Shown one piece after another: positions 26,633-36,099 of a stretch of DNA of 64,000 nucleotides (the stretch's first letter is position 1; each line of letters begins with the position of its first letter). The DNA is taken from contig JAITVY010000042.1 of NCBI GenBank assembly GCA_031285565.1, positions 1 through 64,000 of the forward strand, read 5' to 3'. The position numbers were made by a program, and so were the translations under genes. This DNA comes from Tannerella sp. (GTDB lineage: Bacteria > Bacteroidota > Bacteroidia > Bacteroidales > Tannerellaceae). The notes under the pieces are model-generated. The model was not told the origin of the DNA. It saw nothing but the letters and a program-made list of their open reading frames with translations, and searched no databases.

Positions 26633-26688
26633 GATTTTGGAATAGATTTGGACTTTTACACACCATTAGAAAGAGCTTACAGGACTTT

Positions 26689-27222
26689 TCACCCATTATT
26701 TATAACAGATAATATTCCTTCTTCCTCTTCTTTACTCCAAAACCATGTCCGGGTGCAATGGTTTGTCCAGTAAAAATGAGGTGTATATAATACAAGAGGA
26801 AAGCTATCAGGTGCGGAACGAGCTAAACTGTTATAATGTATAGCTTTGGAATGAGCATAAATAATATAACTTTCTCCCGGATCGAAAAAGTTACGAAAAC
26901 CGCACGATGCTCCGGTAACAGTAGATAATATGGTGATGGTGTCCGGCAGGTTATCTCCTTTATAGACTGTTTCGACCTTAATTGTAATAAAATAAAGAGG
27001 AGTAAACCATTTCATCCATTCCGGATCTACTTTTCTCATCTGCGAATCATCATATTGCAATCCCTGGGCTTTCCAATCATTGGAATTAAAAGCAGAAATT
27101 ACACAACCCTTAACTACAATCTCGGCTGATTGTACGCCTTCTTCTATTGTAATTTCGTGGCAATGACAGGCATATCCAGGCAAATATGTAAGTAAACATA
27201 AAAATACAAGGAACTTTTTCAT
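26689..27222 (-). CDS. Secreted TIMP-like (netrin-domain) protein
   Basis: A 177-residue exported protein. The signal peptide ends before CHCHEITIEE, which gives an N-terminal Cys-x-Cys as in TIMP. The rest fits the OB-fold netrin domain: EIVVKGCVIS, ITIKVETVYKGD, GASCGFRNFFDPGESYIIYA and HCTRTW with late cysteines. In animals this domain inhibits metalloproteases; bacterial versions are of unknown role. It is the last gene of the run starting at 31706, 78 nt after the preceding lipoprotein gene, so its co-transcription is probable but not certain. Confidence 0.7.
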   Translation of the reverse strand: MKKFLVFLCLLTYLPGYACHCHEITIEEGVQSAEIVVKGCVISAFNSNDWKAQGLQYDDSQMRKVDPEWMKWFTPLYFITIKVETVYKGDNLPDTITILSTVTGASCGFRNFFDPGESYIIYAHSKAIHYNSLARSAPDSFPLVLYTPHFYWTNHCTRTWFWSKEEEEGILSVINNG

Positions 27223-27300
27223 GATACCTTTTTTTAGTTTCTCTTTGTGATTTTATTTCTAATCATTTACAAAAAACACCTCCTCTTTCAGAGATTTGTA

Positions 27301-28089
27301 TCAATAAATTATTGTGTTTCTTTCTTTAATTTCTTTTGTATATTCGCCTGTATCACCATTTATTTTGTAAACAACGTAATAAAAGAACTCTTCGCCATTT
27401 AAAGAACCATCACGCCAATCTCCTACGAACGTTTTACCATCGTGAGATCTAATCATTACATACCAATAAGGATGATCAGTCGGACTAGGACGTAACGGAA
27501 GGCCATAATAAATCATATCAATATAACGTGATATTTCTTTATAAAAACATCCATCTTGTTGTAGTTTTTTCACTCCTTTTTCTACGCAATAAGGTTGCCC
27601 TAATGAATCCCGTTCTATATGAACGATCTTCATATTCCCAGTTTGACGATTGAACCATCCTTCATTTTCCAACAGTTTAAGTATAGTTTCGCCCGACGAT
27701 TTGGCTTCAAAATCGCGTTTGAGCACTCGACCATCCGCATAGAAATATTCTCTCTCTATCCACACCCCACACATTATTTTTATTTTTTCATTTATGGTGC
27801 CATCCGGATAATATCTTTTTTCTACATGGTAGAAATATTCAGCTGGAGCATATTCTATGCTGCTAAGTCCTTTTTCATTATTAGAATAGACCGTTTCCCA
27901 AAGATTAATAATCCAATTTCCACGTTTTAAGTCCCGCACATAAGAAGAATCTTTGGTCAAAGAAAAGTCAAAGCTATCCAGAACACCCCATTCGTCGTTC
28001 TCTTGAGGATTTATAGCCATTTTTTTCGGTTGGCAACCGCTTGCTATCAATGTAAAAGGGATTAATAAAGTTATTAATATTTGTCGCAT
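27301..28089 (-). CDS. Lipoprotein with MORN/YwqK-like repeats
   Basis: A 262-residue lipoprotein: lipobox ASGC with Cys 19. The mature protein has beta repeats with a YYPDGTINEKI...YFYADGRVLKRDF pattern that recalls the YwqK/MORN-type repeats of Bacteroidota cell-surface proteins. No enzyme motif is visible. It lies 40 nt downstream of the caspase-like lipoprotein gene and is probably in the same transcript. Confidence 0.55.
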   Translation of the reverse strand: MRQILITLLIPFTLIASGCQPKKMAINPQENDEWGVLDSFDFSLTKDSSYVRDLKRGNWIINLWETVYSNNEKGLSSIEYAPAEYFYHVEKRYYPDGTINEKIKIMCGVWIEREYFYADGRVLKRDFEAKSSGETILKLLENEGWFNRQTGNMKIVHIERDSLGQPYCVEKGVKKLQQDGCFYKEISRYIDMIYYGLPLRPSPTDHPYWYVMIRSHDGKTFVGDWRDGSLNGEEFFYYVVYKINGDTGEYTKEIKERNTIIY

Positions 28090-28129
28090 TGCAATTTATT
28101 TTTTATTGATGCGCTGTCTTTTGTTCGCT

Positions 28130-29293
28130 TTAAAACTCAGTAATTTCTGAGAACCGGAAATAATCCGGATCTTCATCTCCCGGCTGATAGGCGACTAATT
28201 CTGCTTTCAGACTATCTTCTTCTGCCAATAACGGTTGGATTAAGCACATTACACCAGCTCTTGCTTTTACACGCAAGCCATGATAGACAATTGATTTTTG
28301 TTTATATCCATGCTTGTAAAACATGATCTGGAAAAAGTTGAAGGGAATATTTGTCTGATCCAGCATTTCTGAAAAACCTGGGTTATTATCCATCCATTCT
28401 TTCCGTTTTCTATGCGAATTTACTGATGGAACCAGCGATTCATCTTCATACAAGTCTTCCCAGACGGCCGGGACAATAAACGAAAAATGATAGATTTCAC
28501 TTGGATTTGGCTGAAAGCGTCGTTGTACTCCTTCCATCCAGTTAACACGATCTTTCGGATAACGGTCTGCAAACCGGTCTGCAAAGCCCTGTTCATCAGG
28601 AATGGAGTCGGGATGATAGAATGCATACCATGTCCTTGCAAAATAATGACGAATGGATTGCGGATTTTTGTTTTTAGATAAATAAGAATAATATTCAAAG
28701 AGTCTGGAGGCTTTTACACGTACACCATTTTCTTTACTATTAAATGCAATGGCCAGACTATTCAGCAGTTCCTGATTATTTCCGACAGCACAACCATGCA
28801 AATATATCAACGACTTTTGATCCAGGATTGTTGTATCTAACGGTTGAAAAACAGAATCTGCCGCAGCCTTTAATATCGTTTTTGAAGAAGCACGTGGTCC
28901 ATATGGATAGACCAATGTGCGTAAATCAAGAAATTCGTTCCCATGGCTGACCAGGTTGATCAATCCGTATGGACGGTCGTTTTTTGCGGGATGTGTTTTC
29001 AGATAATCGCAAACCTCCTTGATAGATACGAACGAATCAATTACGATTTCGGTTTTGTCTTCCGGATTCAACCGGTAATAATGGTTTGCTAATGCATAAT
29101 ATTGATTGTATGGGGAATGATCTTCACCCAGAATAAATGTAATAGATGTACGTGAAACCGTATCTTCAACTACGATTTCAGTTTCAGTTATCACATCTTC
29201 TTCCGCAGGGGGAAGTGCCGCCTCCCTCTTCTTATTACATGAAAAGAGGAAAACGGCACAACAAAATAACCATACAATACGATATTTGCCCAT
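28130..29293 (-). CDS. Lipoprotein with caspase-fold (clan CD-like) His/Cys motif
   Basis: A 387-residue lipoprotein (lipobox LFSC, Cys 19). After a short linker the alpha/beta region reads GLINLVSHGNEF with H117 and SLIYLHGCAVGNN with C168, the arrangement of the catalytic histidine (end of one strand, SHG) and cysteine (end of the next strand, xxC) in caspase-like clan CD peptidases such as gingipains and clostripain. The C-terminal half is unassigned. The open question is whether it is an active peptidase or an inactive binding protein. It lies 13 nt after the VIT-vWA-TonB gene, so the two are coupled. Confidence 0.55.
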   Translation of the reverse strand: MGKYRIVWLFCCAVFLFSCNKKREAALPPAEEDVITETEIVVEDTVSRTSITFILGEDHSPYNQYYALANHYYRLNPEDKTEIVIDSFVSIKEVCDYLKTHPAKNDRPYGLINLVSHGNEFLDLRTLVYPYGPRASSKTILKAAADSVFQPLDTTILDQKSLIYLHGCAVGNNQELLNSLAIAFNSKENGVRVKASRLFEYYSYLSKNKNPQSIRHYFARTWYAFYHPDSIPDEQGFADRFADRYPKDRVNWMEGVQRRFQPNPSEIYHFSFIVPAVWEDLYEDESLVPSVNSHRKRKEWMDNNPGFSEMLDQTNIPFNFFQIMFYKHGYKQKSIVYHGLRVKARAGVMCLIQPLLAEEDSLKAELVAYQPGDEDPDYFRFSEITEF

Positions 29294-29306
29294 TAAAAAC
29301 CCTTTA

Positions 29307-31706
29307 TTATTTTTCCAACCTAAAAGTTATCGGCACAGTATACTTAACACGTACAGCTTTGCCCCGTTGCATGCCCGGTTTCCATTTCGGCATGGACTCG
29401 ATAATGCGAATAGCTTCCGCATCTAACGACGGGTCAATACCCCTTACAACTTCAATATCCGTAATCGAGCCATCGGTATCAACTGTAAACGAAAGAACTA
29501 CTCTTCCCTCAATACCATTTTCTTGTGCTGTAACGGGATATTTCAGGGTACTGGCAATAAACTCCATCATTGTTGTCTGTCCACCGGGAAATTCCGGCAT
29601 GGTTTCTACTACCATAAATATATAATCATCAGCTTCAGGTTCATTATCTTCGATTAGTATAGGAGCAGACATTTCAACAGCACTCAAAGACTCCTCCGAA
29701 CTCATAAAACTACTAAAATTGCCGCCACTTAATTCACCCGGATCATATCCAACTGCATAATCAGACACACCTTCCGGCATCGGAACAGGTTGTTTTACGG
29801 TAGTTATCTCTCCATCTTTATTTACAATCTGCTCATCAATAGCAATGAATGAAGTATAATTGGTCATCAGGTTATATTTTAATCCCAATTCTGTAATTTG
29901 TTTTACATAACTATCTTCTTTCGCACTATTATTGTAGACATGGCTCGATCCTAAATAATCAAGTAATTTAATCCGTTCGCGAGCCCACAAGTAACGTATA
30001 GCCGAATTACTTGCTTCCGGTTTTACCTTCGACAAATCAAATGTTTGCTTATACGACTTACGACCGGTCTTACCTGACAGTGAAATATTTCCAGAAGGTT
30101 TTCCTTTGTATTTTCCAAAGATGACAATAGGACGTTCTGCCAACATATCGGCTACTGCAACCGGTTCTACATCATAGACCTCAAAAGAACCAAAATTCGG
30201 TTTAATACGTGTCAGCACAGGCGTATTAATATAATTACGGAATTGCTCGGCTTGTTTTTCCGCTTCGGATTGCTTCGTAATTATCATCGGTTCGCCATTA
30301 CCCATAAAAGCCATCCCTTCAATCAGGTAACGATTCACACTACTTCCGATACCAAAGCTAAAGAAGTTTGTCTCATCGCTGTTTTTCCGTATCATTTCAA
30401 ATGCCTCACGTTCAACTCCGACATAACCATCGGTTACTACAACAAAGGTCCGTGATATATCAGGATCTAAGCGAGGTAATTTATAGGCTGTTTCGAGCGC
30501 CTGCAATAATTCAGTTCCGCCGCCGCCTTTTTCTTTGTCTATAAAATTGATTGCTCTTTCCACATTTTCAGATGTTGCATTAATGGAGCCCTCTTTCGAT
30601 AAAACGCCTGTATAGCCTGAGAACAATAACACATTGAATTTATCATCGGGTTTCAGGTTGACAATCAGGTTACGCATCAGTTTTTTAGAAATATCGATCG
30701 GAAATCCCCACATCGATCCGGAAACGTCCACAATGAAAATGTATTCGCGTGGAGGAATATCATCCTTCAACACTTTTTTGGGCGGTTGTACCATCATCAG
30801 GAAGAAATTTTCATCTTCACCTTCATAAAGCATAATTCCGGATTCAACCTTATCACCCTGCAACGAATAATTCACTATCACATCCCGGTTCCCTCCGTTT
30901 GCATCAGACGGATCCAATTTCAGGACTGATTTTGTCAGTGACGAATTGAATATGTTCATCTTATGTGTCTGGCAATCTACGTTCTGAATAGGTATACCCG
31001 AATTGATTGCCGCTTCGAAGTTAAATGTATATGTCGGCATTTCTCCCGATTTGGTATAGGGTGTAGCTATAAATTCATCGTTGACTTCGGCTGTACTTTT
31101 ACTTTTGTTTGAGTAGCGGGGACCTACAACAGTCGGATAGACAAATGTATACTTCCCTTTTTCCGGGATTAATAATTCCGTATATTTTAATTCGACTACG
31201 ATAGTATCATTCACCATAATGTTCGATACATTCATGGTAAACACATTCGGACGGCTTTGCTCCAGCAACGATGCCCGTTTTCCTTCCGATTTAGCCTGTT
31301 CATAGTCTTTACGCGCTTTTTCTTTTTCTTCTATTTTCGCAGTAATTACACGCGTACCGATTGTCATCTTCATCCCATAAACAGCGGCTTTTGTCGACAA
31401 TGGGAAAGTATAAATGGCTTCCAGCGGATTTTTTCCGGAATTTACATATACCTGCTTCACTGTGACATCCGCGATCACTCCTACGATATCCGCTTTTACC
31501 GAAGTTTCTTTCAATGGCAGATTATCAACTTCGGGATTTTCACTTATCACCACAAAATAAGGTGACAATGTTTTATCATTCGTATCTTCCTGTGCAGTTA
31601 TATAGCTTAAGAAGAAAAGTAACATTCCTGTAGTAAGAAGCATTTTATACATGAACGTTCTTCTTACCGGGAACAGATTCGACCAGAAAAGAGTTGTTGC
31701 TGCCAT
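29307..31706 (-). CDS. VIT-vWA protein with TonB C-terminal domain
   Basis: The 799 residues contain a signal peptide (around 19-39, ending SYITAQ), a VIT (inter-alpha-trypsin inhibitor) domain at about 45-200 (VTVKQVYVNSGKNPLEAIYT, then GKRASLLEQSRPNVF), and a vWA domain at about 325-495 with MIDAS DVSGS. A TonB C-terminal domain comes last (about 710-799: PEFPGG, GIEGRVVLSFTVDTDGSI, PKWKPGMQRGKAVRVKY). Such a protein could link an envelope adhesion or force-sensing module to the TonB system. The N-terminal Met at 31706 precedes a long n-region; Met 31652 is an alternative start. It heads a four-gene run. Confidence 0.85.
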   Translation of the reverse strand: MAATTLFWSNLFPVRRTFMYKMLLTTGMLLFFLSYITAQEDTNDKTLSPYFVVISENPEVDNLPLKETSVKADIVGVIADVTVKQVYVNSGKNPLEAIYTFPLSTKAAVYGMKMTIGTRVITAKIEEKEKARKDYEQAKSEGKRASLLEQSRPNVFTMNVSNIMVNDTIVVELKYTELLIPEKGKYTFVYPTVVGPRYSNKSKSTAEVNDEFIATPYTKSGEMPTYTFNFEAAINSGIPIQNVDCQTHKMNIFNSSLTKSVLKLDPSDANGGNRDVIVNYSLQGDKVESGIMLYEGEDENFFLMMVQPPKKVLKDDIPPREYIFIVDVSGSMWGFPIDISKKLMRNLIVNLKPDDKFNVLLFSGYTGVLSKEGSINATSENVERAINFIDKEKGGGGTELLQALETAYKLPRLDPDISRTFVVVTDGYVGVEREAFEMIRKNSDETNFFSFGIGSSVNRYLIEGMAFMGNGEPMIITKQSEAEKQAEQFRNYINTPVLTRIKPNFGSFEVYDVEPVAVADMLAERPIVIFGKYKGKPSGNISLSGKTGRKSYKQTFDLSKVKPEASNSAIRYLWARERIKLLDYLGSSHVYNNSAKEDSYVKQITELGLKYNLMTNYTSFIAIDEQIVNKDGEITTVKQPVPMPEGVSDYAVGYDPGELSGGNFSSFMSSEESLSAVEMSAPILIEDNEPEADDYIFMVVETMPEFPGGQTTMMEFIASTLKYPVTAQENGIEGRVVLSFTVDTDGSITDIEVVRGIDPSLDAEAIRIIESMPKWKPGMQRGKAVRVKYTVPITFRLEK

Positions 31707-31911
31707 GATTAATAATTGTTTGTTTTAGTTTATACTCTAAATATATTGTTGTTTCGTGTAATCGTTTAGTTGTTGAATCGTCAGTGTGCTCAGCACTTTT
31801 CCCTTTCACCTATTCTCTTGTTTTGTTGATAGCTAACCATTAACCACCTATCACTAACCATTTCTCAACTTTTAATTGCTACAAGACAGCGAACGTTGTT
31901 TTAATTTTCAA

Positions 31912-32817
31912 TTACGTAAGCTTGGGCATATATTGCTCAGCAGTTTGCATACAACGCTCCACGTCGCTATTTGTGGCTTGTACCGGACCTGAACGTTCGA
32001 TCTTCAGGGTTGATAATGCCGCAGCAAAATGTCCTGCTTCTCCAATCGTTTTCCCCATTGCACGCTGATATAAATATCCTGCCATATATGTATCTCCACA
32101 TCCTGTAGCATCAACAACCTCACGGGGCTTATATGCCGGAACCGGATAAAAATCAATGCCATCGTAAATAACAGAACCCATACTGCCAAAAGTCAGTAGC
32201 ACTTCCTTCACGCCCCAGTCACTCAATTGTCTGGCTGCTGATTGAATATCAGAATAACCTGTGAGCACTTCCATCTCATGTTCGTTTGCTTTCAGGAAAT
32301 GAATATATTTCAAAAAATCTTCCTTTTCTTTCCAATCGATCGCATGCACATTTTCATCTCTGACTTCGCGCAAATATCCCTGTGAATCAACAGATACTGC
32401 TCCCTTTTCCGAAAGAGACCGGAGGACATCCAACGAAAAATCGTCAGCTAATAAAGCCCCCAGATGAAAAATCCGTGCCTGGATATCTTTCAGTTGTTCG
32501 GTAGTAAACGGATCTGCTTTTGCTGTCACACGTTGAGTACGATTATTCTGATTTTCTCCGTAAATATTCTCGAAACACACGGATTGATTGCTTTCAAATG
32601 CATTGACTTCCACATCTTTCTTCCGCAAATCTTCCACCACATGCATTTCAGGAGCTCCTACCGCCGTCACCAATGCATAATTGATTCCGTCTAAATGACG
32701 GATCGCATTTGAAACATAGAATGAAGTACCTCCTGGCATAAATACAGTATTTTTAGGTGTTACTACTTTATCAAGCGTGATATGTCCGACACAGCATAAA
32801 TCATACATCTTACTCAT
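31912..32817 (-). CDS. PfkB family carbohydrate kinase
   Basis: A 301-residue ribokinase-fold kinase. The substrate-side pattern CVGHITLDKV and GGTSFYVSNA is near the N terminus, and the catalytic/phosphate-binding motif DATGCGDTYMAGYL is at about residues 233-246, with D239 as the expected base. It probably phosphorylates a sugar or nucleoside, which cannot be specified from sequence alone. A TATCTTTG promoter element lies 24-31 nt upstream. No operon partner is evident. Confidence 0.85.
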   Translation of the reverse strand: MSKMYDLCCVGHITLDKVVTPKNTVFMPGGTSFYVSNAIRHLDGINYALVTAVGAPEMHVVEDLRKKDVEVNAFESNQSVCFENIYGENQNNRTQRVTAKADPFTTEQLKDIQARIFHLGALLADDFSLDVLRSLSEKGAVSVDSQGYLREVRDENVHAIDWKEKEDFLKYIHFLKANEHEMEVLTGYSDIQSAARQLSDWGVKEVLLTFGSMGSVIYDGIDFYPVPAYKPREVVDATGCGDTYMAGYLYQRAMGKTIGEAGHFAAALSTLKIERSGPVQATNSDVERCMQTAEQYMPKLT

Positions 32818-32840
32818 TTCATCAATTTTTAAATGAAAGA

Positions 32841-32848
32841 CAAAGATA
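32841..32848 (-). promoter_or_regulatory. -7 element TATCTTTG for the PfkB kinase gene
   Basis: The minus strand reads TATCTTTG, which predicts a leader of about 16 nt for the ATG at 32817. The -33 element is not clear. Confidence 0.55.
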
Positions 32849-32893
32849 AAATTAATTGATTTTGCTTTCGTTTATCTGCTTGTTTTTTTATAG

Positions 32894-32962
32894 ATGTGAC
32901 AGCCCACGAAACTCCATAAAAGGAGATTCAAAAAACGCTCTCCATTCACATCTTTTATGGTT
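32894..32962 (-). terminator. Structured spacer downstream of the Gfo/Idh/MocA gene
   Basis: AGATGTGA and TCACATCT close a stem around smaller hairpins (GGAGA with TCTCC; CTCC with GGAG). On the minus strand the closing stem is followed by ATAAAAAAAC; on the plus strand by TTTTATGG. This may be a branched terminator of the oxidoreductase gene or another structured RNA. Confidence 0.35.
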
Positions 32963-33016
32963 TCCACTTGATTTTTTCACAAAAATAGCGTATGAGAAGG
33001 GGATCAGAGACCTATC

Positions 33017-34063
33017 TTATATTTTCACAATATTGCCTGTCCGGCTGCTTTCCCGGGCTGCTTCAATAATACGAATAACCGGGAGAACATTTGCAGCATC
33101 GGTTTCTATCGGAACCTGGTGACGCAGATATTGATAAACGGCTTCATAAAAACCGATATAATGTCCCCGCTGACCGGGATACTTTTTCCGCTCCGATTTT
33201 CCATTATGATATGTATGCAGCCACCCCCACTCTTCTTCTGTTTCAACACCCCAATCCGGCGTATTGGGAATCGCTCCCTGTTTTAGTAAATCTTCCTGTT
33301 TATCAACACCATATTTAACATAGGATCCGTCTGTTCCGTGAAGCACAAAACGCGGTTCGGGTTCACACATCAGATAGCTTGCTTTAAGTGTGATACGAAC
33401 CTCCGGCGCTTTTTCAGGACGCAGCAGATGAATCACAAAATAATCGTCTACCACACCACCGGTACGCATAATTGCGATATCGGCAAAAACGGCTTCGGGT
33501 ATACCGAATAATTGCAGGCTTTGGTCGATCAGGTGGGAACCCAGGTTATAGGTCATCCCACCGGCCTGTTCTTTCCAGTTATTGGGTTGTATATAATTCC
33601 GGAAACGTGCAAAGGTGGATTCAAATTCTACGAGCCGCCCTACTTTTCCGCTTTCCAAAATCTCCCTGACTGTTAGAAAATCAGCATCCCAACGGCGGTT
33701 CTGATATACACACAGCATTAAGCCTTTTTGCTTAGCTAAAGCGATCAGTTCTTCCCCCTGCTCCACTGTTTCGGTAAATGGTTTCTCAACAATCACATGT
33801 TTACCGGCTTCCAACGCCTTACGTGCATATTCATAGTGTGTCGGATCAGGGGTATTTACTACAACCAATTCCAATTCATCAATGGCAAGCAACTCATCAA
33901 AGCTACGTACAATCTTTACCTGCGGATAACGCTCTTTGGCTAAATTTCTACTGCGCTCGGTGATTGCCATCAATTCAAACTGCGGGTGGATACTGATAAA
34001 CGGTGCATGGAACACCTGCCCTGACATGCCATATGAGGCCAAACTAGTTTTGATTGTTTTCAT
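33017..34063 (-). CDS. Gfo/Idh/MocA family oxidoreductase
   Basis: A 348-residue NAD(P)-dependent sugar or inositol oxidoreductase. The N-terminal Rossmann region contains the modified loop YGMSGQVFHAPF (near 12-23), typical of the YdgJ/YhhX branch, and EKPFTETVEQGE (near 94-105) has the catalytic-site lysine. The C-terminal alpha/beta domain ends normally. Members of this branch process sugars or related carbonyl compounds; substrate is unknown here. No signal peptide is present. Confidence 0.9.
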   Translation of the reverse strand: MKTIKTSLASYGMSGQVFHAPFISIHPQFELMAITERSRNLAKERYPQVKIVRSFDELLAIDELELVVVNTPDPTHYEYARKALEAGKHVIVEKPFTETVEQGEELIALAKQKGLMLCVYQNRRWDADFLTVREILESGKVGRLVEFESTFARFRNYIQPNNWKEQAGGMTYNLGSHLIDQSLQLFGIPEAVFADIAIMRTGGVVDDYFVIHLLRPEKAPEVRITLKASYLMCEPEPRFVLHGTDGSYVKYGVDKQEDLLKQGAIPNTPDWGVETEEEWGWLHTYHNGKSERKKYPGQRGHYIGFYEAVYQYLRHQVPIETDAANVLPVIRIIEAARESSRTGNIVKI

Positions 34064-34292
34064 AGTTTAATAAGAATATATGCTATCCAAAGGTATAAAA
34101 AGAAAATGAAATGGGGATCAGTAGGTAAAATAGTGGTTAATGATTAGTTGATTAGTGGTTAGTAATTAATGGCTATAGTAACGATCTATTCTTTAACCTT
34201 TCTACTTTTCCAAAGCACCTTAGTTTGATAATATTCGTTAAATTCAGGTTTATTTTTGCCGGATTGTATCATCAAATATACCGGCGATTCTC

Positions 34293-34326
34293 TTAGGTTT
34301 GTCTTAGCATCCTATTAGGTTTGTCT
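34293..34326 (+). promoter_or_regulatory. Direct repeat TTAGGTTTGTCT x2, possible operator
   Basis: Two identical 12-bp units (34293-34304 and 34315-34326) have start-to-start spacing of 22 bp, two helical turns. This is the arrangement recognised by LytTR-type response regulators. They precede a near-consensus -7 (TTAATTTG, 34355-34362) and a small open frame. Confidence 0.5.
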
Positions 34327-34406
34327 CATATCGACATTTTCACAATACAGCTCATTAATTTGCATTTTTTCACTTATTTATTTTATGGAAAAACAGGAAT
34401 AAATCC

Positions 34407-34496
34407 ATGAGTTATACTAAAAACTCAGAAAGCAAAATCTCTGAAATAACAAGAGGAAATTATAATAATACGGTTCAAACTCCCATGAAAAATTAA
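34407..34496 (+). CDS. Possible small gene, 29 residues
   Basis: A 29-codon frame (start MSYTKNSESK, end NTVQTPMKN) lies about 38 nt downstream of the predicted start for the direct-repeat promoter, followed by a run of seven T at 34513-34519. The peptide is hydrophilic, rich in Ser, Thr and Asn, with no signal or helix. Only the context (tandem operator, promoter-like element, T run) supports it as a gene; the coding potential itself is not convincing, and the transcript might be noncoding. The spacer 34064-34548 has no other candidate. Confidence 0.3.
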   Translation: MSYTKNSESKISEITRGNYNNTVQTPMKN

Positions 34497-34548
34497 AGTC
34501 ACTCCACAGTAGTTTTTTTAGAAATCATTAATAAAGAATTTGTCGAAG

Positions 34549-35403
34549 TTACAATGCCGAATAGTCAACCGAAAACGTATCTCCTTGTGAGAGATTGCCG
34601 GATTGGTAGCCTTTTTTGAGCCAGCGGGTGCGTTGGGCGGAGGTACCGTGATTAAATGCATCGGGAACGGTATATCCCTGTGACTGCATCTGTAAGCGGT
34701 CGTCGCCGATCTGGGAAGCAGCGTTGAGTCCTTCTTCGATATCACCGTCTTCCAGCGATTCAAACATTTGATTGTCATAATGCGCCCAAATGCCTGCATA
34801 AAAGTCGGCCTGCAACTCCAAACGTACACTCAGACGGTTGCTTTCCGTCTTACCTGAACGTGCCTGTTGGTTATGTACCTGTTCCAGGGTTCCCAGCAAA
34901 TATTGCACATGATGTCCGACTTCGTGTGCTATGACATAGGCATAGGCAAAATCGCCTCCTGCATTCAGACGTTGCTCCATCTCTTTGAAGAAGGATAGGT
35001 CTATATATACGGTCTGATCGGCCGAGCAATAAAAGGGACCTGTGGAAGATGATGCCGAGCCACAACCTGACTGAACAGCCTGGTTAAATAATACCATTTT
35101 AGGAGGTACATATTTCCTGCCGTTTTGCCGAAAGACTTCGGTCCAGACATCTTCGGTGCCTGCCAATATACGTTTTGCAAACTGAGTAGCTTGTTCGTCT
35201 TCAGGAGTAGGTGTATAGTTTTCAATGGGAGTACCATCCGACAATTGTTGCATAAAAAAGCTCATCGGGTTTCCACCCAATAACCAAACAATCAATCCTC
35301 CGATAATTAATCCACCAATACCGAGGGATGCTTTTCCTCCCGAGAAACCTCCGCCGCGACGGTCTTCTACGTTCTCGCTTTCTCTTCTTCCGTCAAGTCT
35401 CAT
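34549..35403 (-). CDS. YpfJ-type neutral zinc metallopeptidase
   Basis: The 284-residue protein has the YpfJ pattern: start MRLDGRRESENVEDRRGGG, one membrane helix (LGIGGLIIGGLIVWLLGG) and a periplasmic zinc peptidase domain with HEVGHHVQ (about 161-168), the HExxH-like site in which the usual second residue is Glu, plus NQARSGKTESNRLSVRLELQ further on. The role of the family is unknown; it probably digests peptides in the periplasm. It is a lone gene with a 480-nt spacer downstream. Confidence 0.9.
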   Translation of the reverse strand: MRLDGRRESENVEDRRGGGFSGGKASLGIGGLIIGGLIVWLLGGNPMSFFMQQLSDGTPIENYTPTPEDEQATQFAKRILAGTEDVWTEVFRQNGRKYVPPKMVLFNQAVQSGCGSASSSTGPFYCSADQTVYIDLSFFKEMEQRLNAGGDFAYAYVIAHEVGHHVQYLLGTLEQVHNQQARSGKTESNRLSVRLELQADFYAGIWAHYDNQMFESLEDGDIEEGLNAASQIGDDRLQMQSQGYTVPDAFNHGTSAQRTRWLKKGYQSGNLSQGDTFSVDYSAL

Positions 35404-35615
35404 AATCAGATATTTTTAGAAAAGATAAAAGTATTTTTTTCTACAATTATAACTACAAACAGAGCTTTTTTGTTTAGAAACGGTTTCGCTTCTGACCTAT
35501 TTAAACCAAAAACAGGTATCGTTTCTGTATATCAGAAAAAAAACCTGTTTTTAGTTTATAAATAAGCAATCGTATTCGAACTATCGGAAATTATTTTCCC
35601 GGTTAAATACCTGCT

Positions 35616-36071
35616 TTATTTTTTACCCAACAAAAAAGTATTTATTTGTTCAACCATTGTTTCTTTCGGCAAAGCTCCCATAGCTGCCTGCGGTTTACCA
35701 TCAACCGGGACAAATAAAATCATGGGAATACTGCTTACTCCAAATACGGCAGCTAATTCTTTTTCCTGATCTACATCAATTTTATAGATAATAACTTCAT
35801 CTTTATATTCGGTTGCCAATTCTGCCATTATCGGGGCGACCCTTTTACATGGCCCGCACCAATCTGCATAGAAATCAATAATACAGGGTTTCTTTCCTTC
35901 ATAAACCCATTCCGCTTCATTTTTTTCGTAATTGTATATTTTAGTCAGAAAATCTGCTTTATTTAATACGACTACTTTTCCTTCTCCATTGTTTTCGTTT
36001 GACTTTGCATTGCTACAATTAAGCGCTAAGAACAATAAGGGTATCGTAAATATCAATTTAAAATGTCTCAT
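35616..36071 (-). CDS. Thioredoxin-like lipoprotein
   Basis: From Met 36071 the product has 151 residues with a lipobox (LALNC), and so is anchored in the envelope. The thioredoxin fold has active site WCGPCK (residues about 75-80, the full CxxC redox pair) and the cis-Pro in SSIPMILFV. It probably keeps periplasmic thiols or a partner reduced. An upstream Met at 36113 would bury the signal peptide. A TATCTTTG promoter element is at 36100-36107. Confidence 0.85.
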   Translation of the reverse strand: MRHFKLIFTIPLLFLALNCSNAKSNENNGEGKVVVLNKADFLTKIYNYEKNEAEWVYEGKKPCIIDFYADWCGPCKRVAPIMAELATEYKDEVIIYKIDVDQEKELAAVFGVSSIPMILFVPVDGKPQAAMGALPKETMVEQINTFLLGKK

Positions 36072-36099
36072 ACTCTTTACTACTATTTTAATAATCATA

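Noticed and set aside
29146..29625. 159-codon plus-strand frame across the VIT-vWA and caspase-like genes
   Set aside because: It crosses the junction of two well-supported minus-strand genes and has no family or signal.
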